Below, piece by piece: positions 7,923 to 15,581 of a DNA stretch of 64,000 nucleotides. Both the position numbers and the translations under genes were made by a program. Numbering within the stretch: the first letter of the stretch is position 1; every line of letters starts with the position of its first letter. The notes under the pieces are model-generated. The model had not been told where the DNA came from, made no database searches, and saw nothing but the letters and a program-made list of their open reading frames with translations. Origin of the DNA: Halomonas sp. KG2 (GTDB lineage: Bacteria > Pseudomonadota > Gammaproteobacteria > Pseudomonadales > Halomonadaceae). The stretch is from the NCBI GenBank assembly GCA_030440445.1, contig CP098528.1, forward strand, positions 1,054,001-1,118,000. The letters run 5' to 3'.

Positions 7923-8781
7923 CGCCGTTATGCGGTTGTCGCACCGCGCGCTAACGCCGTGGGTCCAGCAGGCTGCAGACATACGTTTGCCACTGCGTGG
8001 CGAGTGCCGCGCCGGGCAGGTTTACTTGGTCGGCGCAGGCAGCGGCGATGCAGAACTGTTAACCCTCAAGGCCGCACGCTTGCTTATGCAGGCGGACGCC
8101 GTGGTGTATGACCGTTTGGTGGGCGATGACGTGCTGGCGCTGATTCCTAACGGCAGCGAGCGCTACTACGTGGGCAAAGCCCGCGGCCATCACAGCGTAC
8201 CTCAAGCTGAGATCGGCGAGCTGATGGTCAAACTCGCCCGCGAAGGTAAATCGGTGGTGCGCTTGAAGGGCGGCGACCCGGCGGTATTTGCGCGGATGGG
8301 GGAAGAACTGGATGCCCTGGCCGCTGCCGAGATCCACGCTGCCATTGTGCCAGGGATTACCGCGGCCTCTGCCGCCGCGGCCTGCATGGGTATTCCGCTC
8401 ACTGATCGTGGCCATGCGCAGCAGCTACGCTTTGTGACTGCCCAGCTATGCCGCGAAGACGGCACCCCAGATTGGTCGTCGCTGGCGCGCAAGGATGAAA
8501 CCCTGGTGTTTTATATGGGCCTTTCAAAAGTGAGTGCAATTTGCCACGGCCTGCGCCAAGCGGGCCTGCCGGATGAGTGGCCGATCATGCTGGTGGCTAA
8601 TGCCAGTCAGCCCGAGCAGCAGTCGCTGGTGGGCTCGCTTGCGGATATGCCCGAGAGGCTCGCCGCCACACCCTTGCCATCCCCCTGCTTGATTGTGGTG
8701 GGCAGCGTCGTGCAAAGAGTCGCCACGACGCCCGCTGCCCTAGCCACCAATTTCTGCTCTGCACAGCAAACCACGCCTTAA
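7882..8781 (+). CDS. cobA: uroporphyrinogen-III C-methyltransferase (siroheme branch), first copy
   Basis: SUMT methylates uroporphyrinogen III at C2 and C7 to precorrin-2, the first step to the siroheme used by nitrite reductase. The 299-residue protein has the family signatures VYLVGAGSGDAELLTLKA, ADAVVYDRLV, VRLKGGDPAVF and the VPGITAASAAAA block. About 35 N-terminal residues precede the catalytic domain and are not part of the core. The ATG at 7882 follows AGGAG and overlaps nasA; a TTG at 7864 is possible but lacks a ribosome site. A close paralogue lies at 11493. Placement in the nitrate operon fits siroheme supply. Confidence 0.93.
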   Translation: MPALSNPLLLKWFNAVMRLSHRALTPWVQQAADIRLPLRGECRAGQVYLVGAGSGDAELLTLKAARLLMQADAVVYDRLVGDDVLALIPNGSERYYVGKARGHHSVPQAEIGELMVKLAREGKSVVRLKGGDPAVFARMGEELDALAAAEIHAAIVPGITAASAAAACMGIPLTDRGHAQQLRFVTAQLCREDGTPDWSSLARKDETLVFYMGLSKVSAICHGLRQAGLPDEWPIMLVANASQPEQQSLVGSLADMPERLAATPLPSPCLIVVGSVVQRVATTPAALATNFCSAQQTTP

Positions 8782-8849
8782 CGGCAGGGTTTGCTGTGCT
8801 TGTTTGACTCTTCTGACCCTTACAATCAGCTACCAAGGAAACGCTCTCT

Positions 8850-9659
8850 ATGTCCTACTTATTGCCTGCCGAATTTGCTACCAAGATGGTCGATGCTGGC
8901 GAAGCCAAGCTGCATATGTCTACCCGTGATGCGCTGATTCGCGCTTTTATGGCGGGGGCTATATTGGCCATCGCGGCGGTATTTGCGGTGACCGTAGCAG
9001 TGCAAACCGGCTACCCGATTATCGGCGCCATCCTGTTTCCGGTGGGCTTCTCGATACTCTATCTAATGGGCTTTGATCTGTTGACCGGGGTATTTGTGTT
9101 AACGCCGCTGGCGTGGCTGGATAAACGGCCTGGGGTGACGATTAATCGTATTCTCAAGCACTGGGGCATTGTGTTTATCGGTAATTTTGGTGGCGCATTA
9201 ACGGTCGCCTTTCTAATGACGATTGTGTTTACCTACGGCTTTAGCACCGAACCTAGCGAAGTAGGGCGGGTCATTGGTGAAGTAGGTGAAGGGCGCACGG
9301 TGGGTTACAAAGAGTATGGCGCTGGCGGCATGGCGACTATTTTTATTCGCGGCATATTGTGCAACTGGATGGTGTCTCTTGGGGTTGTGGGGGCGATGAT
9401 CTCAACTACGGTGAGCGGTAAGGTAATTGCCATGTGGATGCCGATTATGCTGTTCTTCGGTATGGGCTTTGAGCACTCGGTGGTCAACATGTTTCTGTTT
9501 CCATCTGGGCTGATGATGGGCGGTAACTTCTCGATTATGGATTACCTGATCTGGAACGAAATTCCGGTAGTGCTGGGTAACTTGATCGGTGGTTTGGCGT
9601 TAACAGGGCTCACGCTCTACACCACTCACGTGCGTACCGCGCCGCAAAAAGCCCTATGA
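8850..9659 (+). CDS. formate/nitrite transporter family protein (NirC/FocA-like channel)
   Basis: The 269-residue membrane protein fits FNT pentameric channels, with six hydrophobic segments and blocks such as GAILFPVGFSILYLMGFDLL, RGILCNWMVSLGV and GFEHSVVNMFLFPSGLMMG; the last contains the pore His of the family (GFEHSVVNM). In this context it probably moves nitrite across the inner membrane. It starts 68 bp after cobA with an AAGGAAA ribosome site and is followed by an intrinsic terminator, so it likely closes the nasA-cobA transcript. Substrate is inferred from neighbours; formate cannot be excluded. Confidence 0.9.
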   Translation: MSYLLPAEFATKMVDAGEAKLHMSTRDALIRAFMAGAILAIAAVFAVTVAVQTGYPIIGAILFPVGFSILYLMGFDLLTGVFVLTPLAWLDKRPGVTINRILKHWGIVFIGNFGGALTVAFLMTIVFTYGFSTEPSEVGRVIGEVGEGRTVGYKEYGAGGMATIFIRGILCNWMVSLGVVGAMISTTVSGKVIAMWMPIMLFFGMGFEHSVVNMFLFPSGLMMGGNFSIMDYLIWNEIPVVLGNLIGGLALTGLTLYTTHVRTAPQKAL

Positions 9660-9688
9660 TCTGATAGGCAGTAGTTTGTCATTAACCA

Positions 9689-9716
9689 AGCCTTCGCTCC
9701 GGCGGAGGCTTTTTTT
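9689..9716 (+). terminator. intrinsic terminator after the FNT channel gene
   Basis: AGCCTTCGC pairs with GCGGAGGCT around TCCG, followed by seven T residues. The T run ends only 12 nt before the ATG of the phosphatase-kinase gene, so read-through here would set that gene's level relative to the upstream operon. Confidence 0.85.
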
Positions 9717-9728
9717 AGGGGAAGCATA

Positions 9729-11447
9729 ATGGCAGCGCTGACCATTTCGCTCGGCCAGCACTCTGATAAAGGGCGCAAGCCCAGCAATCAGGATTTTTAC
9801 GGCGCTTATCTACCCAGCGAACCCTTGCGCGCCACCAAAGGTATTGCGATCGCGTTGGCGGATGGGATTAGCAGCAGTGAGGTAAGCCGCGAGGCGAGCG
9901 AAGCAGCGGTGGGCGGGTTTTTAACAGACTACTACGCCACCCCAGCTACCTGGGCGGTTAAGACCTCCGCCCAGCGGGTGCTGCAGGCCACCAATGCATG
10001 GCTTTATGCCCAAACCCGGCAAAGCCAGTATCGCTACAACCTGGATCGTGGCTATGTGTGTACCCTCAGCGCGATGGTGATTAAATCCACCACTGCGCAC
10101 CTGTTTCACGTCGGCGATAGCCGAATCTATCAGCTCGCTGGTAATACGTTGGAGCCACTGACCGAGGATCACCGCTTCTGGGCATCCCGGGAAGTCAGCC
10201 ATTTAAGCCGCGCCATGGGGGCCAGCCAGCACCTGGAGCTGGATTATTGCGCCGTATCGCTGAACGTGGGCGATGTGTTTGTACTCACTACCGACGGTGT
10301 TTATGAGTGGCTAAGCAGCGCCGAAATGGCCGCGCTGATTCACGCCCATTGGGGCGATCTCGATGCAGCGGCTGAGGCGCTAATCGTGGCTGCAATCGAC
10401 AAAGGCAGCGACGATAATCTCACCGTGCAAATTGTGCGCATTGATTCGCTGCCTGAGCGCCACGCTAATGAGCTCTACGCGGCGCTGAGTACACTGCCGT
10501 CACCGTCTGAACTGCGCGCAGGAAGCGAGCTGGACGGCTACCGCATTGTGCGTCAACTGCATGCCAGTAGTCGCAGCCATGTCTACCTGGCGGAAGATGT
10601 CGCCAGTGGCGAGAAGGTGGCACTAAAAACCCTCTCAACCGAGCTAAGCCAAGATCCCGAGAGTATCGAGCGGTTTGTGCGCGAAGAGTGGATTGCACGG
10701 CGCATCGACAATCAGCACGTGCTTAAAGCCCCCATCCAAGAGCGCCCTCGCCACTACCTTTACACCGTGCTGGCGTATATTGAAGGACAAGCCTTGACCC
10801 AGTGGATGCGCGACCATCCTAACGCTGAATTAGCCATCGTACGCCCCATTATCGAGCAAATCGCCAAAGGGCTGCGCGCCTTTCATCGGCTGGAAATGCT
10901 GCATCAGGATTTACGCCCCGATAACGTCATGATCGATAGCCACGGAACGGTGAAGCTGATTGATTTTGGCGCTGCCAAGGTGGCGGGTCTTGCTGAAGAG
11001 GTCAGTGCGGCTAGCGACGATATTCTAGGTACCGCCCAGTACACCGCGCCGGAGTATTTTCTGGGTGAAGGCGGCACGCCCCGTTCGGATCAGTACTCAC
11101 TGGCAGTGATTACCTATCAGATGCTAACCGGCACGCTGCCCTATGGTACCGAGGTGGCCAAAACTCGCACCCGGGCGGCGCAACATAAGCTTGCTTACCA
11201 ATCGGCGCTAAGCGAAAATCGTCAGTTACCCGCTTGGGTGGATGAAGTGCTCAAAAAAGCCTTGCATCCTAACCCTCACTACCGTTACCTGGCGCTTTCG
11301 GAGTTTGTCTTTGAGCTTCACTCGCCAAGCCCAGGGATGCTCAATCGCGCTAAACAGCCTCTACTGGAGCGCGATCCAGTGCTTTTTTGGAAAGGCGTCT
11401 CGTTGGCGTTGGCTATTGTCGTGATTGCACTGCTCGTCGTTAAGTGA
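9729..11447 (+). CDS. bifunctional PP2C-type phosphatase / Ser-Thr protein kinase, membrane-anchored
   Basis: The 572-residue protein fuses two opposing activities. Residues about 1-240 form a PP2C domain with metal-binding aspartates in KPSNQDF, LADGISSSE, TTDGVYEW and DDNLTV. Residues about 260-530 form a protein kinase: catalytic Lys in VALKTL, HQDLRPDNVM (HRD-like), DFGAAK and TAPEYF. The Gly-rich loop is degenerate (LHASSRSHVYLA). A single hydrophobic segment at the extreme C-terminus would anchor it in the membrane. The same fusion sits in Pseudomonas nitrate-assimilation loci (established synteny), but its target is unknown. It lies between two operon parts, just after an intrinsic terminator, with its own AGGGGAA ribosome site. 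Confidence 0.9.
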   Translation: MAALTISLGQHSDKGRKPSNQDFYGAYLPSEPLRATKGIAIALADGISSSEVSREASEAAVGGFLTDYYATPATWAVKTSAQRVLQATNAWLYAQTRQSQYRYNLDRGYVCTLSAMVIKSTTAHLFHVGDSRIYQLAGNTLEPLTEDHRFWASREVSHLSRAMGASQHLELDYCAVSLNVGDVFVLTTDGVYEWLSSAEMAALIHAHWGDLDAAAEALIVAAIDKGSDDNLTVQIVRIDSLPERHANELYAALSTLPSPSELRAGSELDGYRIVRQLHASSRSHVYLAEDVASGEKVALKTLSTELSQDPESIERFVREEWIARRIDNQHVLKAPIQERPRHYLYTVLAYIEGQALTQWMRDHPNAELAIVRPIIEQIAKGLRAFHRLEMLHQDLRPDNVMIDSHGTVKLIDFGAAKVAGLAEEVSAASDDILGTAQYTAPEYFLGEGGTPRSDQYSLAVITYQMLTGTLPYGTEVAKTRTRAAQHKLAYQSALSENRQLPAWVDEVLKKALHPNPHYRYLALSEFVFELHSPSPGMLNRAKQPLLERDPVLFWKGVSLALAIVVIALLVVK

Positions 11448-11492
11448 GGCTGAGAGCGTGAATCATTACTCATCACTGAGAGGAGCGTCCAC

Positions 11493-12380
11493 ATGCGTGC
11501 GCTAAGCAAACAACTAACCCGGAAATGGCTTGAGGCCTTTATGCGCCTCAGTCAGCGGGTGTTAGCGCCCTTTGGTCGCGAGTCAGCCGAGCGCTTACGC
11601 CTACCACTAAGCGGTGAGTGCCGTTCTGGAACGGTGTATTTAGTCGGTGCAGGAAGTGGAGATATGGAGCTGCTCACCCTGAAAGCGGCGCGACTGTTAA
11701 TGCAGGCTGATGCGGTGGTCTATGACCGTTTAGTGGGCGACGATGTGCTGGGGCTGATACCGCCAGGTACTGAACGCTATTACGTGGGGAAAGCAAGCGG
11801 GCATCACAGCGTGCCTCAGGATGAGATAGGTGCATTGATCGTCTCGCTTGCTCAGGCGGGTAAGTCAGTTGTACGTTTGAAAGGTGGCGACCCTGGCGTA
11901 TTTGGGCGTATGGGCGAAGAACTGGGGGCGCTAGCGAATGCCTCGATATCTGCTGAAATAGTGCCAGGTATTACCGCTGCCTCGGCGGCCGCTGCGGGGA
12001 TGGGGATTCCGCTAACAGATCGTGGCCATGCCCAGCAGCTGCGCTTTATTACGGCGCAACTGTGCCGAGAAGGCGGTACGCCGGACTGGGCAACCCTTGC
12101 CCGTCAGGATGAAACCCTAGTGTTCTATATGGGGCTTTCCAAAGTAGATGCTATCTGCCACGGCCTTCGCCAAGCGGGCCTGCCCGATACGTGGCCCATT
12201 ATGTTGGTGGCCAATGCTAGCCAGCCCGAACAGCAATCGTTGGTGGGCACGTTGGCGGATATGCCCATGCGACTCGCTGCTCAACCGTTACCCTCGCCAT
12301 GCCTGATTATGGTGGGCAGCGTGGTGAGCATGGTGGCGGAAAGTCCTGCCGCGAGCACGTTAACCACCCGTGGTGATTAA
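11493..12380 (+). CDS. cobA: uroporphyrinogen-III C-methyltransferase, second copy
   Basis: This 295-residue SUMT is a close paralogue of the gene at 7882: the two share long identical blocks (VYLVGAGSGD, MQADAVVYDRLVGDDVL, TDRGHAQQLRF, MGLSKV) and the same N-terminal extension. It makes precorrin-2 for siroheme. The start has a strong GAGAGGAG ribosome site 45 bp after the phosphatase-kinase gene, suggesting co-transcription with it. The two copies on either side of the channel and kinase genes probably reflect a local duplication; whether both are needed or one serves another tetrapyrrole branch is unknown. Confidence 0.92.
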   Translation: MRALSKQLTRKWLEAFMRLSQRVLAPFGRESAERLRLPLSGECRSGTVYLVGAGSGDMELLTLKAARLLMQADAVVYDRLVGDDVLGLIPPGTERYYVGKASGHHSVPQDEIGALIVSLAQAGKSVVRLKGGDPGVFGRMGEELGALANASISAEIVPGITAASAAAAGMGIPLTDRGHAQQLRFITAQLCREGGTPDWATLARQDETLVFYMGLSKVDAICHGLRQAGLPDTWPIMLVANASQPEQQSLVGTLADMPMRLAAQPLPSPCLIMVGSVVSMVAESPAASTLTTRGD

Positions 12381-12553
12381 GCGCCCTAAGCATCTTGGGA
12401 ACTTGGCCGATCTCATTGGGTCATACAAGCGGCGAAACCAATAGGAACGGCAGGCGGTGGAAGCAAATGCGCTGCTTAATAAACGATTGTTAATGGCTAT
12501 TTTTTAAAGACTGTTTTTTCAAAGACTGTTTTGCAAAGGATGAGGAGTACACC

Positions 12554-12703
12554 GTGAAAAAAGGCAAGATACGCGATAACGCACTGAAAGCGCAGCTGCG
12601 AACGCCTATGTTCAAAATGCAGCAGCAAACACCGAAAAAAGGAAAGGGTAGTTACTCCCGTAAAGGTAAGAGTGATGGGCGAGGGTATCGCCAAGCCGCT
12701 TGA
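12554..12703 (+). CDS. arfA: alternative ribosome-rescue factor A (ArfA)
   Basis: A 49-residue basic protein starting at GTG 12554 behind a GGATGAGGAG ribosome site. It matches E. coli ArfA in the N-terminal KGKIRDNALKAQLRTPMF stretch and in the diagnostic KKGKGSYSRKGK motif followed by GRG. ArfA binds the empty mRNA channel of stalled ribosomes and recruits RF2 when trans-translation fails. E. coli arfA encodes a longer unstable form whose hydrophobic tail is removed by mRNA truncation; here the stop comes right after the active region, so no such tail exists. A small hairpin (GGCGA-GGGTA-TCGCC, 12679-12693) lies near the 3' end of the frame. Confidence 0.85.
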   Translation: MKKGKIRDNALKAQLRTPMFKMQQQTPKKGKGSYSRKGKSDGRGYRQAA

Positions 12704-12717
12704 GTAGGCGTTTTGGC

Positions 12718-12803
12718 GATGCCTTCCCCAGGCATCTTATTGCTCGGCCTTTTTACCGAGCAACTCTCATCAGCTTCGCCGACCTCTTAAGGTCGGCTTT
12801 TTT
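12718..12803 (+). terminator. three consecutive hairpins ending in an intrinsic terminator after arfA
   Basis: GATGCC/GGCATC (12718-12736), TTGCTCGG/CCGAGCAA (12740-12763) and GCCGACCT/AGGTCGGC (12778-12797) follow each other; the last is followed by six T residues (12798-12803) and is a clear intrinsic terminator. Confidence 0.8.
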
Positions 12804-12832
12804 AATGGGATTTGATGTGCGCGCATTAATAA

Positions 12833-12865
12833 AACGCCCCGGCCACTTCCTGTGACCGGGGCGTT
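12833..12865 (-). terminator. terminator of the DUF1127-type gene
   Basis: AACGCCCCGGCCAC pairs with GTGACCGGGGCGTT with one wobble position. On the minus strand four T residues follow, directly after the stop of the small gene at 12868. Confidence 0.75.
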
Positions 12866-12867
12866 AG

Positions 12868-13116
12868 CTATGTCAGGCTGCTCCCGCAGTGTGGACACGT
12901 TTCATAGGCATCGCGGGTTTCGGCCTGGTGGCGTTGATTGCGCTGACTTGGTTCCTCTACACCGTGAATAGATACCAGTTGGCCCTGCTCCCAGCGTAAG
13001 CCAATATCTTTTAACAGGTGCGAGTTGTGGAGACGTGGGTTTTCGTAAAGACGCCGCTGAGTGCGATAGTGCTTAACGGCGTTGAATAACTTGCGGGTAA
13101 TTGTTGCCACTGCCAT
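12868..13116 (-). CDS. DUF1127-like small protein with C-terminal Cys pair
   Basis: The 82-residue basic protein has the arrangement of DUF1127 proteins: a short N-terminal helix, then YRTQRRLYENPRLHNSHLL followed by KDIGL. The C-terminus adds a CPHCGSSL knuckle, which could be half of a zinc site. Start 13116 has AGGAGA 8 nt upstream; an earlier in-frame start at 13152 lacks support. DUF1127 proteins in other bacteria affect phosphate/RNA metabolism and stress, but no role can be assigned here. Confidence 0.7.
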   Translation of the reverse strand: MAVATITRKLFNAVKHYRTQRRLYENPRLHNSHLLKDIGLRWEQGQLVSIHGVEEPSQRNQRHQAETRDAYETCPHCGSSLT

Positions 13117-13189
13117 GGGATCGGTCTCCTGGGTTAGGAGGCCGGGCAACATCGCGATCAGGGAGTATCAAAGGTAACGATAAAACACA

Positions 13190-13374
13190 TGGCCGCGACA
13201 TCTGCCGCGGCCAATTTTCTCACTACATTTCTGGCGCGCGACAACAATAAGCCGATACCGAATTATTAATAACTCGGTGCAGCTTATTCATTCGGGTCGC
13301 GGGGATTTGCCAGCGCATGAGAAGGTCTCTGAAAAGTCTCGTTAATAAAAATAAAGCTACTTTTTAAAAGTAGC
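13190..13374. other. non-coding stretch with two hairpins
   Basis: TGGCCGCG/CGCGGCCA (13190-13213) is followed by ATTTTC, and GCTACTTT/AAAGTAGC (13356-13374) is followed by a T-rich tract. Both look like weak plus-strand terminators. No plus-strand gene precedes them except arfA, so they could bound a small RNA or be remnants. Confidence 0.4.
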
Positions 13375-13420
13375 CTTTATCTTTTAACCGATGCTTATAG
13401 GAGCGTCAACAGTTAAGAAA

Positions 13421-13552
13421 CCTCTGATTAACTATTACGCTTGGCCATACTGCGTTAAAAATCGCCTCAAAATGCTCATTTACAACTCGTAAACTCCGCT
13501 TTTTCGTTAATTTTTGCCTTGTCTGGCCTGCGCTCATCACATTAATCAGAGG
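13421..13552. repeat. 132-bp inverted-repeat element (MITE-like)
   Basis: The ends are perfect 11-bp inverted repeats, CCTCTGATTAA and TTAATCAGAGG. Inside, nested complementary pieces (GGCCA/TGGCC, AAAAAT/ATTTTT, central TTTAC-AACTC-GTAAA) make the whole element a large imperfect palindrome able to fold into one long hairpin. It has no coding capacity and ends 9 bp from the ABC exporter gene. From memory, elements with a similar CTCATTTAC...GTAAACT core are scattered through gammaproteobacterial genomes; this was not checked. Confidence 0.7.
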
Positions 13553-13561
13553 CTCCTTCAG

Positions 13562-15412
13562 TTAACGATAACCCTTGGCTTGAAGCCGAAACAGTTTTGC
13601 ATACCGACCATTACAAGTAAGCAGTTCTTCATGGGTGCCGCGTTCAATAATACTCCCTTGGTCAATCACAATGATCTGGTCGGCGCTGCGCACTGTCGAA
13701 AAACGGTGGGAAATTAAAATCGTCATTTTATCGTGGCTATGCTCGCGAAAGCGGGCGAATACTTCTGCTTCCGCTGCGGCATCCATCGCTGCGGTAGGCT
13801 CATCCAGCACTAAAATATCGGCATTGTGGCGCATATAAGCGCGTGAAAGTGCTACTTTTTGCCATTGCCCACCTGAAAGCTCCTGGCCATTTTTAAACCA
13901 ACGCCCTAGCTGGGTTTGGTAGCCATGTGGCATGCGGTCGATAAAGCTATCCGCCATGCCATCGTGAGCGGCTTGCTGCCAGCGTTCTTGGTCATCAAAG
14001 GCTTGAGTGTCGCCAACCCCAAGGTTTTCGCCAACAGAGAGTTGGTAACGCACAAAATCTTGGAAAATAACCCCAACCCGCATCCGTAATGCCTGGGTAT
14101 CCCAGTGCTTGAGGTCACTACCGTCCAGCAAAATGCGTCCTTTGGTCGGGTGGTAGAGCCGCGTTAATAGCTTAATCAGCGTGGTTTTGCCCGAGCCGTT
14201 TTCCCCGACTAATGCAATACTTTTGCCCGGCGCTAAATGTAGCGAAATATTGTGCAGTACGTCGCTGCCACCGGGGTAGGCAAAGCTGACGTGTTCGAAG
14301 CGTAACCCATCACCTGGTGCTATACCTTTGGTGAGGTGGCCTTCTTCACCTTCGGTGGGTTGCTCGAGGTATTCGTAAAGATTGGAAAGATAGAGGTTGT
14401 CTTCGTACATACCGCTAATAGCAGTCAAACTTGCTGAAAGGGCGCTTTGGCCTTGTTTAAATACCATCAAATACATGGTCATTTGGCCAAGGGTAAGCGC
14501 GCCCGCGACAGTTTCAATCACTACCCAGGCGTAGGCAGCGTAAAATGTCAGCGTGCCTAACAGGCCAAGGATAAATCCCCAGCCTTCCCGACGTAACGTT
14601 AGGCGGCGGTCTTCGGCAAATAGTTTGGTAAAGATATCCCGGTAACGCTGGAGAAACAGACCTTCTAAGCCGAAGAGCTTTACCTCTTTGATACTGTCTT
14701 CCCGAGCAAGCACCGTTTCTAGGTATATTTGCATACGGGTTTGCGGTGAGCGCCAGCGAAATAGCCGAAAGGCATCGCCGGAAAACTTCGCTTCTGAGAG
14801 AAACACGGGCAATGCTCCCACCACCAAGATGAGTAACGCCCAGGGGGAGAACTGCACCAGTAGAAACCCGAAGCTAGCCAGTGAAATAGCATTTTGTAGC
14901 AACCCGAAAGTTTTATTCACCAGCGCGAGCGGGCGCGTAGACGCTTCCCGCCGTGCCCGAGTGAGCTGGTCGTACAATTCTGAATCTTCAAACTGGCTGA
15001 GTGATAGAGTGCCCGCTTTCTCTAGAATCATCACATTAACTTTCTGGCCCAGCAGCGCACGCAGTAGCGATTGCTGGGCCGAAAGGCCGCGTTGTGCCAG
15101 GGCAATAAACGCAATAATCAGCCCTTCCAAGGCGACTAAGCCTAATACAGGCGTTAGTGTTTCCCAGAGGTTGGGCGAACTCGCCGCCTGATAGCTTTCC
15201 ATCGCCGCCACGACGCCATCCACAATCAGTTGGCCGACCCAGGCAGCCACGGCAGGTAGAACCCCTGCCACTAAGGTGCATAACGCTAAGCCCAGCATCA
15301 TCCAGCGCGAGGTTTCCCACACTAGTGCAAGTGCACGTCGGCTATAGCGGAACACACTAAAGAAACCGCTCAGCGGTGAAGGAGAGGCAGTGTCGGACGG
15401 TAATGGCGGCAT
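13562..15412 (-). CDS. ABC exporter, fused membrane and ATP-binding domains
   Basis: The 616-residue half-transporter has about five to six hydrophobic segments in residues 20-330, including the paired segments near 35-60 and 90-110. The C-terminal nucleotide-binding domain has Walker A GENGSGKTT, signature LSGGQWQKVAL, Walker B ILVLDEPTAAMD and the H-loop ISHRFST. It belongs to the MsbA/HlyB-type exporter superfamily and would work as a homodimer in the inner membrane. Substrate cannot be predicted: no peptidase domain and no linked substrate or membrane fusion gene is present. It stands alone between a repeat element and a 170-bp gap. Confidence 0.88.
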   Translation of the reverse strand: MPPLPSDTASPSPLSGFFSVFRYSRRALALVWETSRWMMLGLALCTLVAGVLPAVAAWVGQLIVDGVVAAMESYQAASSPNLWETLTPVLGLVALEGLIIAFIALAQRGLSAQQSLLRALLGQKVNVMILEKAGTLSLSQFEDSELYDQLTRARREASTRPLALVNKTFGLLQNAISLASFGFLLVQFSPWALLILVVGALPVFLSEAKFSGDAFRLFRWRSPQTRMQIYLETVLAREDSIKEVKLFGLEGLFLQRYRDIFTKLFAEDRRLTLRREGWGFILGLLGTLTFYAAYAWVVIETVAGALTLGQMTMYLMVFKQGQSALSASLTAISGMYEDNLYLSNLYEYLEQPTEGEEGHLTKGIAPGDGLRFEHVSFAYPGGSDVLHNISLHLAPGKSIALVGENGSGKTTLIKLLTRLYHPTKGRILLDGSDLKHWDTQALRMRVGVIFQDFVRYQLSVGENLGVGDTQAFDDQERWQQAAHDGMADSFIDRMPHGYQTQLGRWFKNGQELSGGQWQKVALSRAYMRHNADILVLDEPTAAMDAAAEAEVFARFREHSHDKMTILISHRFSTVRSADQIIVIDQGSIIERGTHEELLTCNGRYAKLFRLQAKGYR

Positions 15413-15581
15413 AGTGAGACAGGCAAGTACCTAGCAAGAAAGAGTGCCATGATGCGACGCTTTGGCGTTGATAGCCAGCCTACTGCTGTGCAGTGCGTAA
15501 ACTGCCCAGCAGTAGGTGGAGATCAAACTATATTGCAAAGCGGATATTGAAAGGTCGTGTGAACGTTGGGTGAACAAAAAT

